The position numbers and the translations under genes were made by a program. The notes below the pieces were generated by a model. The model searched no databases. It was not told where the DNA came from and worked only from the letters and a program-made list of their open reading frames with translations. DNA of 7,867 nt from Clostridium sp. AM58-1XD (GTDB taxonomy: Bacteria > Bacillota > Clostridia > Lachnospirales > Lachnospiraceae), in contig NZ_QSDR01000060.1 in the NCBI RefSeq assembly GCF_003464085.1, forward strand, positions 1 through 7,867. The letters run 5' to 3'. Below, piece after piece: positions 1 to 5,812 of the stretch (positions are counted from its first letter, which is position 1; each line of letters opens with the position of its first letter).

Positions 1-5
1 ATAAA

Positions 6-33
6 TTTTACATTGAAATTAAGCAATGTAAAA
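6..33. repeat. Inverted repeat near the left edge
   Basis: TTTTACATTG (6-15) and its exact reverse complement CAATGTAAAA (24-33) flank an 8-nt loop. The pairing extends three more bases if one A is bulged. It is AT-rich, has no U-run after a GC stem, and lies in a frame that is open and probably coding. It may be a chance hairpin or a site ahead of the gene if translation really begins at 69. Confidence 0.4.
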
Positions 34-374
34 ATTTCGATAAATTTGAATTAGGAGTTATTCTATGTGTGAATATAGTGATATTTATAGGTTGCTTTAT
101 CAGTGTTTCAACAAGAAATTATGCATATTATTGGGATTCTGTCCGTGAATACTCAACAGGGTTTGGTGTAGAAGACTGGTTTAAGATTAATACCTATACA
201 GGAATAAGAAATCTATTTACTACAATTAGACGTGATATGAGAGGTCCTCTTGGAAATGTTTTTTGGATTATACCATTTGCGTTTACTGATAAAACACCCG
301 ATAGTTGGGTTCTGTCAATATTTTTTAATATTTTTCCAGCATTTAGTTTTGTCTACGGTATTTTTTTGAAAAAT

Positions 375-397
375 ATTCAAATTAAATTCAAATTAAA
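375..397 (+). repeat. 11-bp perfect tandem repeat inside the GT-C gene (in-frame state)
   Basis: ATTCAAATTAA occurs at 375-385 and again at 386-396, with the next base (397) also matching. Coding sequence on both sides is in one frame (…GIFLKN-IQIKFKLKN-NYVFYT…), so the two-copy state is the open one. Eleven is not a multiple of three. Deleting one unit would shift the frame and meet a TAA almost at once. Confidence 0.9.
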
Positions 398-582
398 AAA
401 TAATTACGTTTTTTATACTGCTAATTATTTTTTGCTCTTTTCAATGCCACTTTTATACAGAGCATATATCTACGGCTTTCCGGATATATTTGGGGTAATG
501 TTCTGTTTAATTATAATGATTTGTTTGTTTAACTTGAAATTTGAAAGATTAGAATTTAAGAAGTGGGTAGTAGTATACGCAG

Positions 583-718
583 TTACAATAATACTGGCGT
601 TACTCCGAGATCAATATATCGTTTGGATTATTTCATTTTATATTTGTTATTACAATAATACTGGCGTTACTCCGAGATCAATATATCGTTTGGATTATTT
701 CATTTTATATTTGTTATT
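583..718 (+). repeat. 67-bp perfect tandem duplication disrupting the GT-C gene
   Basis: The 67-nt unit at 583-649 is repeated exactly at 650-716, and two more bases (717-718) continue the period. The flanks do not match beyond that, so microhomology at the ends is only 2 bp. The unit length is 22 codons plus one base, so the duplication shifts the frame. The open frames on either side fall into register when one copy is removed. The absence of any mismatch indicates that it is very recent or an assembly product. Confidence 0.97.
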
Positions 719-1542
719 TTGTGGTTTATTTTTGTCAGCTATTATTCAGTAAAAAGTTTGTAGTGTTAAAATGTAGTCTTTTTTCAGTTGCTTATTTTGC
801 AATAGGTTTTATTATTTCTCTTCTCATATGTATGTATCCATACATAATGAATTTTTTGAGAAGTTTAAATGCTAGCACCGATAACAATTTCTGGAGAGTC
901 GGAGGATACTCATATGAGATATCGAATCAAGTGAAATTTCTAGGAATGTGGCTGGCAGTAGCTATGGTAGTCGGTATACTAGGCGGAATTATTAATAAAA
1001 AGAGTAGGAAATTTGCAATCTTTACTATTATACATGGGATCAGTACACTAATACTTTTTCATATGCAGGTAACACTTGTATCTTTTAATCATTCCTTAGT
1101 AATGATGCCCTTTTACATTTTGTGCATATGTCTAACGGTTTATATTATTGTTAATTTAAATGATAAAGTGATTTCTAAACTAATGTATGCCGCCACAGTT
1201 TGCTTGAGTCTTTTGAATATAGCGTTTGCTATATTTGGAGCCTCCTATTTGCCATCTGTTTTTACACAAATATCGTTAGTTATGCCGCATAGCCAGACTA
1301 TACAAATTAGAAACGTTGCTAATTGGATAACAAATAATTGTGGTGAAGATGACCAAGTTTATTTTATCCCCCATGGATTTCCTTATAATCCAGACGTTTT
1401 TAGATATATTAATATGCCAGATAGAACAGTAATGAACAAGATGTCTTACGGTTCGGCTGTATTTGGAAATCATGCATTTCCTACGCAATTGTTTGATTCA
1501 AGGTATGTATTAACCAGTGTTCCTTCTGCGAATATAGTATAG
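652..1542 (+). pseudogene. Middle fragment of the GT-C glycosyltransferase
   Basis: This is the same protein continued in the +1-shifted frame. The second 67-bp copy is read here in the native frame (TIILALLRDQY from 652), giving helix IVWIISFYICYFVVYF, then about five more hydrophobic segments up to about nt 1250. The soluble domain begins around PHSQTIQIRNVANWI and contains the run VYFIPHGFPYNPDVFRYI. The first possible start after the junction is a GTG at 721. It has no purine-rich ribosome binding site ahead of it, so efficient independent translation is unlikely. The frame ends at a TAG (1540-1542) produced by the second copy of the 5-bp repeat. Confidence 0.7.
1533..1542 (+). repeat. 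5-bp tandem duplication (TATAG x2) disrupting the GT-C gene
   Basis: TATAG at 1533-1537 is followed directly by TATAG at 1538-1542. The second unit supplies the TAG stop at 1540-1542. Removing one unit restores reading from SVPSANI into AGKYNDLFMEY, so the extra copy is the simplest explanation of the frame break. Confidence 0.85.
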
Positions 1543-1775
1543 CGGGCAAATATAATGATCTTTTTATGGAATATTTATATTTGGATAGGAAGTTTCGGTT
1601 AGTAAAGAAATTTGATATGGGGGATGGCTATGTCATTTTAGCATATGAAAGAGTAAAGCCAGTAGATATACAAGAAGTTAATTTTTACAGAGAAGCCTTA
1701 GATGAAGAAAATAAACAATATCCTAGTCTATACGAAGATGTATTCGAAGCATTTGTAGCAAATAAACAATTATAA
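1543..1775 (+). pseudogene. C-terminal fragment of the GT-C glycosyltransferase
   Basis: This is the last 75 or so residues of the soluble domain, open in the frame that follows the 5-bp duplication. Deleting one TATAG unit joins ...SVPSANI directly to AGKYNDLFMEYLYLDRKF..., a smooth continuation through the junction. The stretch KKFDMGDGYVILAYER looks like a terminal beta-strand pair. An ATG at 1566 lies inside this stretch but has no ribosome binding site, so a separate 69-residue gene is unlikely. The stop is 42 nt before the wecE start, and the spacer holds only the wecE ribosome binding site. Confidence 0.65.
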
Positions 1776-1804
1776 AAAACAGAAATATAAAGAGATAGCT
1801 GTAT

Positions 1805-1809
1805 AGGAG
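1805..1809 (+). promoter_or_regulatory. Ribosome binding site of wecE
   Basis: AGGAG with 7 nt to the ATG at 1817. It is the strongest Shine-Dalgarno match in the window. It supports this start and allows wecE to be translated independently of the broken gene upstream. Confidence 0.8.
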
Positions 1810-1816
1810 AAGACAA

Positions 1817-2944
1817 ATGATTAATTTTAATGTACCGCCTTATATTGGAAATGAGCTAGAGTTTATAAAAGAGGCTATAAATTCACATAAGATTTGTGGA
1901 GATGGAGAATATACAAAAAAATGTTCTGAATGGTTAGAAAAAAAAACAGGGACAACAAAAGCTTTGCTTACTACTTCTTGTACGCATGCAACTGAACTAG
2001 CCGCGCTATTGTGCGATATTCAACCTGGTGATGAAGTGATTATGCCAGCATATACATTTGTCTCTACTGCTGACGCATTTGTGCTAAGAGGAGCAACACC
2101 GGTTTTTGTTGACATACGTCCTGATACCATGAATATGGATGAAAAATTAATTGAGGAAGCAATTACAAAAAGGACAAGAGCAATTGTACCAGTTCATTAT
2201 GCAGGGGTTGCCTGCGAAATGGATACAATTATGCAAATAGCTGAAAAATATAGACTTGCTGTAATTGAAGATGCTGCTCAAGGGGTTATGAGCAGTTATA
2301 AGGGATGTGCATTAGGGACAATTGGTGATTATGGCTGCTACAGCTTCCATGAAACGAAGAATTATTCTATGGGAGAAGGAGGAGCATTACTTATAAAGAA
2401 TGGTGACATGGCAGAAAAAGCTGAAATAATCCGAGAGAAGGGGACGAATCGTAGCAAATTTTTTAGAGGTCAAATTGACAAATATACTTGGGTGGATGCA
2501 GGGTCTTCATATCTTCCGAGTGAATTGAACGCAGCATATTTGTGGGCACAGCTAATCCAAGCAGACGAAATTAATCAAAATCGAATTGCTTCCTGGAACC
2601 GTTATTATGAACTGCTAAAACCCCTTGAAGACAGAGGAAGGATTGTACTTGCAACGATACCCGAAGGATGCACTCACAACGCACATATGTTTTATGTTAA
2701 GGTGAAAGATATTTCCGAGAGAACGCAATTGATTTCATTTATGAAGAATAATGAAATTGGATGTGTTTTCCATTATGTTCCGTTACATACAGCACCTGCA
2801 GGACTTCGTTTTGGACGTTTTCATGGAGTAGACAGATATACAACAACTGAGAGCGAACGTTTGTTACGACTGCCTTTATATTATAATTTGAAAGAAGATG
2901 ACCAGTTAAAGGTAATAGAAAACTTATACAAATTTTATAGATGA
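1817..2944 (+). CDS. wecE: dTDP-4-amino-4,6-dideoxygalactose transaminase (WecE/RffA)
   Basis: 375 residues, matching the roughly 376 of E. coli WecE almost end to end by memory of that sequence. The family is the PLP-dependent DegT/DnrJ/EryC1/StrS sugar aminotransferases. It transfers an amino group, usually from glutamate, to dTDP-4-keto-6-deoxy-D-glucose to give dTDP-Fuc4N in the cytoplasm. Visible marks are the N-terminal FNVPPYIGNEL, CGDGEYTKKC near residue 28, GDEVIMPAYTFVSTADAFVLRG (71-92), VPVHYAGVACEMD (124-136), EDAAQG with the PLP-contacting Asp152 and Gln155, and SFHETKNYS with the Schiff-base Lys181. Downstream come EKGTNRSKFFRGQIDKYTW and the C-terminal ESERLLRLPLYYNL. One residue is missing in the Gly-rich stretch after Lys181 (SMGEGGA versus TAGGEGGA in E. 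coli). The gene is intact. The dTDP-sugar precursor genes (rmlA, rmlB) are not in the window. Confidence 0.93.
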   Translation: MINFNVPPYIGNELEFIKEAINSHKICGDGEYTKKCSEWLEKKTGTTKALLTTSCTHATELAALLCDIQPGDEVIMPAYTFVSTADAFVLRGATPVFVDIRPDTMNMDEKLIEEAITKRTRAIVPVHYAGVACEMDTIMQIAEKYRLAVIEDAAQGVMSSYKGCALGTIGDYGCYSFHETKNYSMGEGGALLIKNGDMAEKAEIIREKGTNRSKFFRGQIDKYTWVDAGSSYLPSELNAAYLWAQLIQADEINQNRIASWNRYYELLKPLEDRGRIVLATIPEGCTHNAHMFYVKVKDISERTQLISFMKNNEIGCVFHYVPLHTAPAGLRFGRFHGVDRYTTTESERLLRLPLYYNLKEDDQLKVIENLYKFYR

Positions 2945-2954
2945 GGAAGACAAA

Positions 2955-4067
2955 ATGAAGAAAGACAAAATAGTGATAATTGGAGCAAATGATTTCCAAA
3001 ATCAGTTAATTATAAAAGCAAAAGCAAGAGGTATGGAAACGCACGTTTTTGCTTGGGAAAAAGGTGCAGTGGGGAAAAAAAATGCAGATTTTTTTTATCC
3101 AATAAGTATTATTGAAAAAGAGAAAATTCTACAAATTTGCCGGGAAATTCAACCGAATGGAGTTGTATCAATTGCTTCTGATCTGGCTGCACTTACGGTG
3201 AATTACATAGCTGAAAAACTCAATCTGATCGGAAACGGAATGGATAGTGCAAGAGTTTCTACAAATAAATATTTAATGCGTAAAGCATTTGAAAAAAGAG
3301 GGGATCCCTCTCCTAAGTGCTATTATTCAGACGAGTTATCCAATATAAATTTCAAATCATTAAGATGGCCGCTGATTGTAAAACCTGTTGACCGCTCTGG
3401 TAGCAGAGGTATAACAAAGATATCGGATTTAGCTGATTTGTCAAGTGCAATAAGATCTGCTGAAAAAGAGTCATTCAGTAAAAAGGCTATAGTAGAAGAA
3501 TTTGTTGAAGGTGAAGAATTTAGTGTAGAATATATATCGTATAAAGGGGTACATACTTTTTTAGCTTTGACTAAGAAATATACAACCGGGGCACCGCATT
3601 TTATAGAGACAGGACATGTTCAGCCTGCAGCAGTTTCAGATGAGATATTAAATAAAATAAAAGGCATTGTTGAGCATGCTTTGGATACGCTGATGATCAA
3701 GAATGGGGCTTCACATTCTGAGCTTAAAGTCGATAACAATGGGAAGATAAAAATTATTGAAATAGGTGGACGCATGGGAGGGGATTGTATTGGCTCCGAT
3801 CTGGTGCAGTTATCTACAGGAGTTGATTTTATTAATATGGTAATTGATGTTGCATGTGGCAGGAAACCAGTCTTCAAAAAAGTTTGTGTGCCACAAAAAG
3901 CTGAGGTAAGATTTATATTTAATCAGGAAGATATAAATCAACTTGAAAGAATCAAATTAAAGAATCCTGAAAGTTTATATAGAGTAAGTGATATAGATAT
4001 AATAGATAGTGAACATCCAGTTACGGACAGTTCTACTAGATATGGCTATTACATAGTGAGGGGATAA
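2955..4067 (+). CDS. ATP-grasp ligase, probably amide-forming, in sugar modification
   Basis: 370 residues with the three-part ATP-grasp layout. An N-terminal Rossmann-like half (KIVIIGANDFQNQLI, 5-19) is followed by the ATP-binding segment RWPLIVKPVDRSGSRGI with Lys143 and a glycine-rich loop. VEEFVEGEEFSVE (180-192) holds adenine- and ribose-contacting acids. HSELKVD (254-260) and IIEIGGRMGGD, with metal-binding Glu269, complete the site. Family members activate a carboxylate as an acyl-phosphate and join it to an amine or thiol. Placement 10 nt after wecE, with the ribosome binding site GAGGA (2943-2947) overlapping its stop codon, suggests it acts on the Fuc4N amine or supplies the acid for it. 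That role is inferred; carboxylate and acceptor cannot be read from sequence. Start ATG 2955 has 7-nt spacing from that site. Confidence 0.85.
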   Translation: MKKDKIVIIGANDFQNQLIIKAKARGMETHVFAWEKGAVGKKNADFFYPISIIEKEKILQICREIQPNGVVSIASDLAALTVNYIAEKLNLIGNGMDSARVSTNKYLMRKAFEKRGDPSPKCYYSDELSNINFKSLRWPLIVKPVDRSGSRGITKISDLADLSSAIRSAEKESFSKKAIVEEFVEGEEFSVEYISYKGVHTFLALTKKYTTGAPHFIETGHVQPAAVSDEILNKIKGIVEHALDTLMIKNGASHSELKVDNNGKIKIIEIGGRMGGDCIGSDLVQLSTGVDFINMVIDVACGRKPVFKKVCVPQKAEVRFIFNQEDINQLERIKLKNPESLYRVSDIDIIDSEHPVTDSSTRYGYYIVRG

Positions 4068-4069
4068 AT

Positions 4070-4813
4070 ATGGCTCGATTTTCAGGAAAAACATTTTTGA
4101 TTGCTGGGGCGTCTAGTGGAATTGGAAAAAATGTAGCAGAGTATTTAACAAAAGAAACAGGAGCAAATGTTGTTTTGGTTGCAAGGCGAAAGGAAATACT
4201 TTCAAATTTAGCAGAAATATTGCCTGGTAATAACTATGCAATTGCATATGACTTTTCAGATTTAGCGAATATAGGAGAAATATTCGATGATTGTTTAAAG
4301 AATAATATTTCTTTAGATGGAGTAGTCTATTCTGCAGGCATAGCGCCCTTATATTGGATGAGGGATAATGATAACAAAAAGGCTATTGAAACGATAACAG
4401 TTAATGCATTAGCATTTGGTGAAATGGGAAAATATATGCTCAATTCAAAGTGTATGAAGAAAAATGCCTCTGTGGTAGTAATATCTTCAATTGTTAGTCT
4501 TGTTGTTACAAATAGGCAATCTGCATATGCAGCTAGTAAGTCAGTGCTTAACACGTATGTGAAATATCTTGCAAAAGAAGCATTGGGAAAAATGAGAGTG
4601 AATGCAATTCTGCCTGGAGTTGTAGAGACAGAATTATATCAAGAACTGAGAAGCCAAAGTAAAAACCTTGAAGAAAAAACCAATAGAAATCAGCCTCTTG
4701 GTATTATTCCCCCACAAAAAATAAGTAAAATGGTAGAGTATTTGTTGTCAGAAGACTCTGACTTTGTAACAGGAAGTCTCTTTATTATAGATGGAGGTTT
4801 TTTATTAAAATGA
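4070..4813 (+). CDS. Short-chain dehydrogenase/reductase (SDR)
   Basis: 247 residues, the standard length of a classical SDR. The cofactor motif is AGASSGIG (12-19). The catalytic tetrad is complete: Asn112, Ser140 (VVISS), Tyr153 and Lys157 in YAASK. The usual NNAG motif reads YSAG (87-90). The segment LPGVVETELY (181-190) is the typical PG-motif region, and the C-terminus TGSLFIIDGGFLL is diagnostic of FabG-like members. An arginine pair (Arg39-Arg40) after the second strand suggests an NADPH preference. The enzyme should reduce a keto group on a small acid or sugar intermediate in the cytoplasm. The start ATG lies two bases after the ATP-grasp stop, with GAGGGG (4058-4063) as its ribosome binding site inside the upstream gene. 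The two are therefore probably made together. The exact substrate is unknown. Confidence 0.88.
   Translation: MARFSGKTFLIAGASSGIGKNVAEYLTKETGANVVLVARRKEILSNLAEILPGNNYAIAYDFSDLANIGEIFDDCLKNNISLDGVVYSAGIAPLYWMRDNDNKKAIETITVNALAFGEMGKYMLNSKCMKKNASVVVISSIVSLVVTNRQSAYAASKSVLNTYVKYLAKEALGKMRVNAILPGVVETELYQELRSQSKNLEEKTNRNQPLGIIPPQKISKMVEYLLSEDSDFVTGSLFIIDGGFLLK
4793..4797 (+). promoter_or_regulatory. Distant GGAGG before the acyltransferase start
   Basis: GGAGG lies 19 nt ahead of the ATG at 4817, too far for normal use. The SDR stop is only 3 nt before that ATG, so the acyltransferase is probably translated by re-initiation of ribosomes finishing the SDR. The GGAGG may hold ribosomes at the junction. 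It also encodes part of the conserved DGG of the SDR, so it may have no regulatory role. Confidence 0.35.
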
Positions 4814-4816
4814 CTA

Positions 4817-5812
4817 ATGATAAGGGAGAATAATATAGACAATATAAAAATACTTTTACTGTTTACAGTAGCATTTGCGCATAATCTAATACCATTTAAA
4901 AACGAAAGCAAAATTATTGAGTTTGCAATAAAATTTATCTATTTATTTCATATGCCACTGTTTACCTTTTGTACAGGATATTTAGTTAGAAAATCTAAAC
5001 GTAATGTATGGAAGTACATAAAAAAGCTTTTAATACCCTATATTGTATTCCAGTTGCTATATATGGTGATCGGAGCAGCAATGATTCAGTTAGGGATCAT
5101 AGATTATAGCACAGACACAATGAAAATATCAATTGTGGAGCCATCAGGCCCATTATATTTTTTGATATGCATGGTGTTTTGGAGAATGCTATATCCAACT
5201 TTTGACCATATAAAAGCAAATAAAATAATCGTATTAGTTTCAATGGCAATAGGGGCTGCTTTATTATCCTTAGATAAAGCAAGTAACACAATGATATTGC
5301 CGTGTTTTGCATTACTGCCCTTTTTCTATGCAGGATCCATATTAGATGATGAGAGTTTGGGCAAATTGCGTGATATTTTTGCTAAAAATCCGTGGTATCT
5401 TTTTCTTTTAGGGGGAGGGTATATAATTCTGGCGTTAATTGTTCCATACGATATTATATTATTTAGAGCAAATGCATGGAATTTAGATACGGCATTAATG
5501 TTCACCCTTGCACTAAAATTGTTATATTATATTATTGCATTTTTAGGAGGAGCTGTTATCATTGGTGCAATACCGCGGAAAAACATTGGTAGAATTACGC
5601 AGAAAGCATCTAACGGGATGGTGATATATATTGGCTCATCATTTCTGTCACCTTATTTGTACATTATTCTTTACCATATGTGTCCCATTTTAGGTAGTTC
5701 TTTATTATTAAATAGTGTATGTATCTTTATTTTTACAATTGTTACAATCGTTTTTTTGAGTTGGAATCGCTGGACTCAATTTTATGAATTTATATTTGAA
5801 AGGTTTATTTAA
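4817..5812 (+). CDS. Acyltransferase family 3 membrane protein (OafA/WecH type)
   Basis: 331 residues with about ten hydrophobic segments, the typical size of the integral-membrane acyltransferase-3 domain without extra modules. The N-terminus RENNIDNIKILLLFTVAFAH is the family signature; His22 in AH is the likely catalytic residue. It is followed by IYLFHMPLFTFCTGYL (41-56), the second characteristic block, and a basic RKSKRNVWKYIKKLLIPY segment. These proteins transfer acetyl or other acyl groups from the cytoplasmic side onto sugars of surface polysaccharides. In this operon the target would be a hydroxyl of the repeat unit or its lipid-linked precursor. Three bases separate it from the SDR stop. 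Its own TAA overlaps the next ATG by one base (TAATG at 5810-5814), which implies translational coupling. The acyl donor and the sugar cannot be told. Confidence 0.88.
   Translation: MIRENNIDNIKILLLFTVAFAHNLIPFKNESKIIEFAIKFIYLFHMPLFTFCTGYLVRKSKRNVWKYIKKLLIPYIVFQLLYMVIGAAMIQLGIIDYSTDTMKISIVEPSGPLYFLICMVFWRMLYPTFDHIKANKIIVLVSMAIGAALLSLDKASNTMILPCFALLPFFYAGSILDDESLGKLRDIFAKNPWYLFLLGGGYIILALIVPYDIILFRANAWNLDTALMFTLALKLLYYIIAFLGGAVIIGAIPRKNIGRITQKASNGMVIYIGSSFLSPYLYIILYHMCPILGSSLLLNSVCIFIFTIVTIVFLSWNRWTQFYEFIFERFI

Larger units (their letters stand above)
1..752 (+). pseudogene. N-terminal fragment of the GT-C glycosyltransferase
   Basis: The frame is open from nt 3. A GTG at 69 could be a start, but it would cut the first membrane helix (GVILCVNIVIFIGCFISVS, encoded at about 54-110) in half, so I favour a start upstream of the window. 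After the YYWDS motif comes a long extracytoplasmic loop with a conserved-looking RRDMRGPLGN stretch. Four further hydrophobic segments follow, including FFNIFPAFSFVYGIFL and DIFGVMFCLIIMICLF. The authentic sequence ends near codon 216 of the visible frame (about nt 650). The last 33 or so residues before the stop at 750-752 come from the second 67-bp copy read in the wrong frame, and are not native. Confidence 0.7.
1..1775 (+). pseudogene. GT-C-type membrane glycosyltransferase, 5'-incomplete and split by two tandem duplications
   Basis: Three consecutive open segments belong to one gene. The first is open from nt 3, so the true start is probably left of the window. Removing one 67-bp copy (583-649 or 650-716) and one 5-bp copy (1533-1537 or 1538-1542) gives a single frame from nt 3 to the TAA at 1773-1775, about 566 visible residues. 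The product would have about ten or eleven hydrophobic segments followed by a soluble C-terminal domain of roughly 150 residues. This is the architecture of lipid-phosphate-sugar-dependent GT-C transferases (PMT/ArnT-like), which act on the outer face of the membrane. An aromatic-acidic YYWDS motif follows the first membrane segment, where GT-C enzymes carry their catalytic acidic residue. As written, the gene should make only truncated products. The family call rests on topology and context; the sugar substrate cannot be told. Confidence 0.75.

Noticed and set aside
65..148. 27-residue ORF from ATG 65 with a well-placed AGGAG (53-57, 7 nt spacing)
   Set aside because: It overlaps the GT-C gene in another frame, its product shows no membrane or domain character, and it ends at a stop within 28 codons. 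The GT-C frame is clearly coding through the same bases.
583..718. Attachment site or target-site duplication of a mobile element
   Set aside because: The copies are directly adjacent with nothing between them, and no integrase or transposase is present in the window.
1216..1235. 8-bp inverted repeat AATATAGC/GCTATATT with a 4-nt loop
   Set aside because: It lies inside a transmembrane-coding stretch, is AT-rich and has no U-run. It is most likely chance.
1566..1775. Independent 69-residue protein
   Set aside because: It has no ribosome binding site, and its sequence reads as a natural continuation of the preceding fragment once one TATAG copy is removed.
1776..1816. Possible terminator or promoter between the GT-C gene and wecE
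   Set aside because: This 41-nt AT-rich spacer shows only the wecE ribosome binding site. I see no GC stem, U-run or convincing -35/-10 pair.
3620..3877. Minus-strand ORFs, such as this one within the ATP-grasp gene and others at 4327-4554 and 6404-6703
   Set aside because: They are antisense shadows of well-supported plus-strand genes, with no ribosome binding sites and no recognisable domains.
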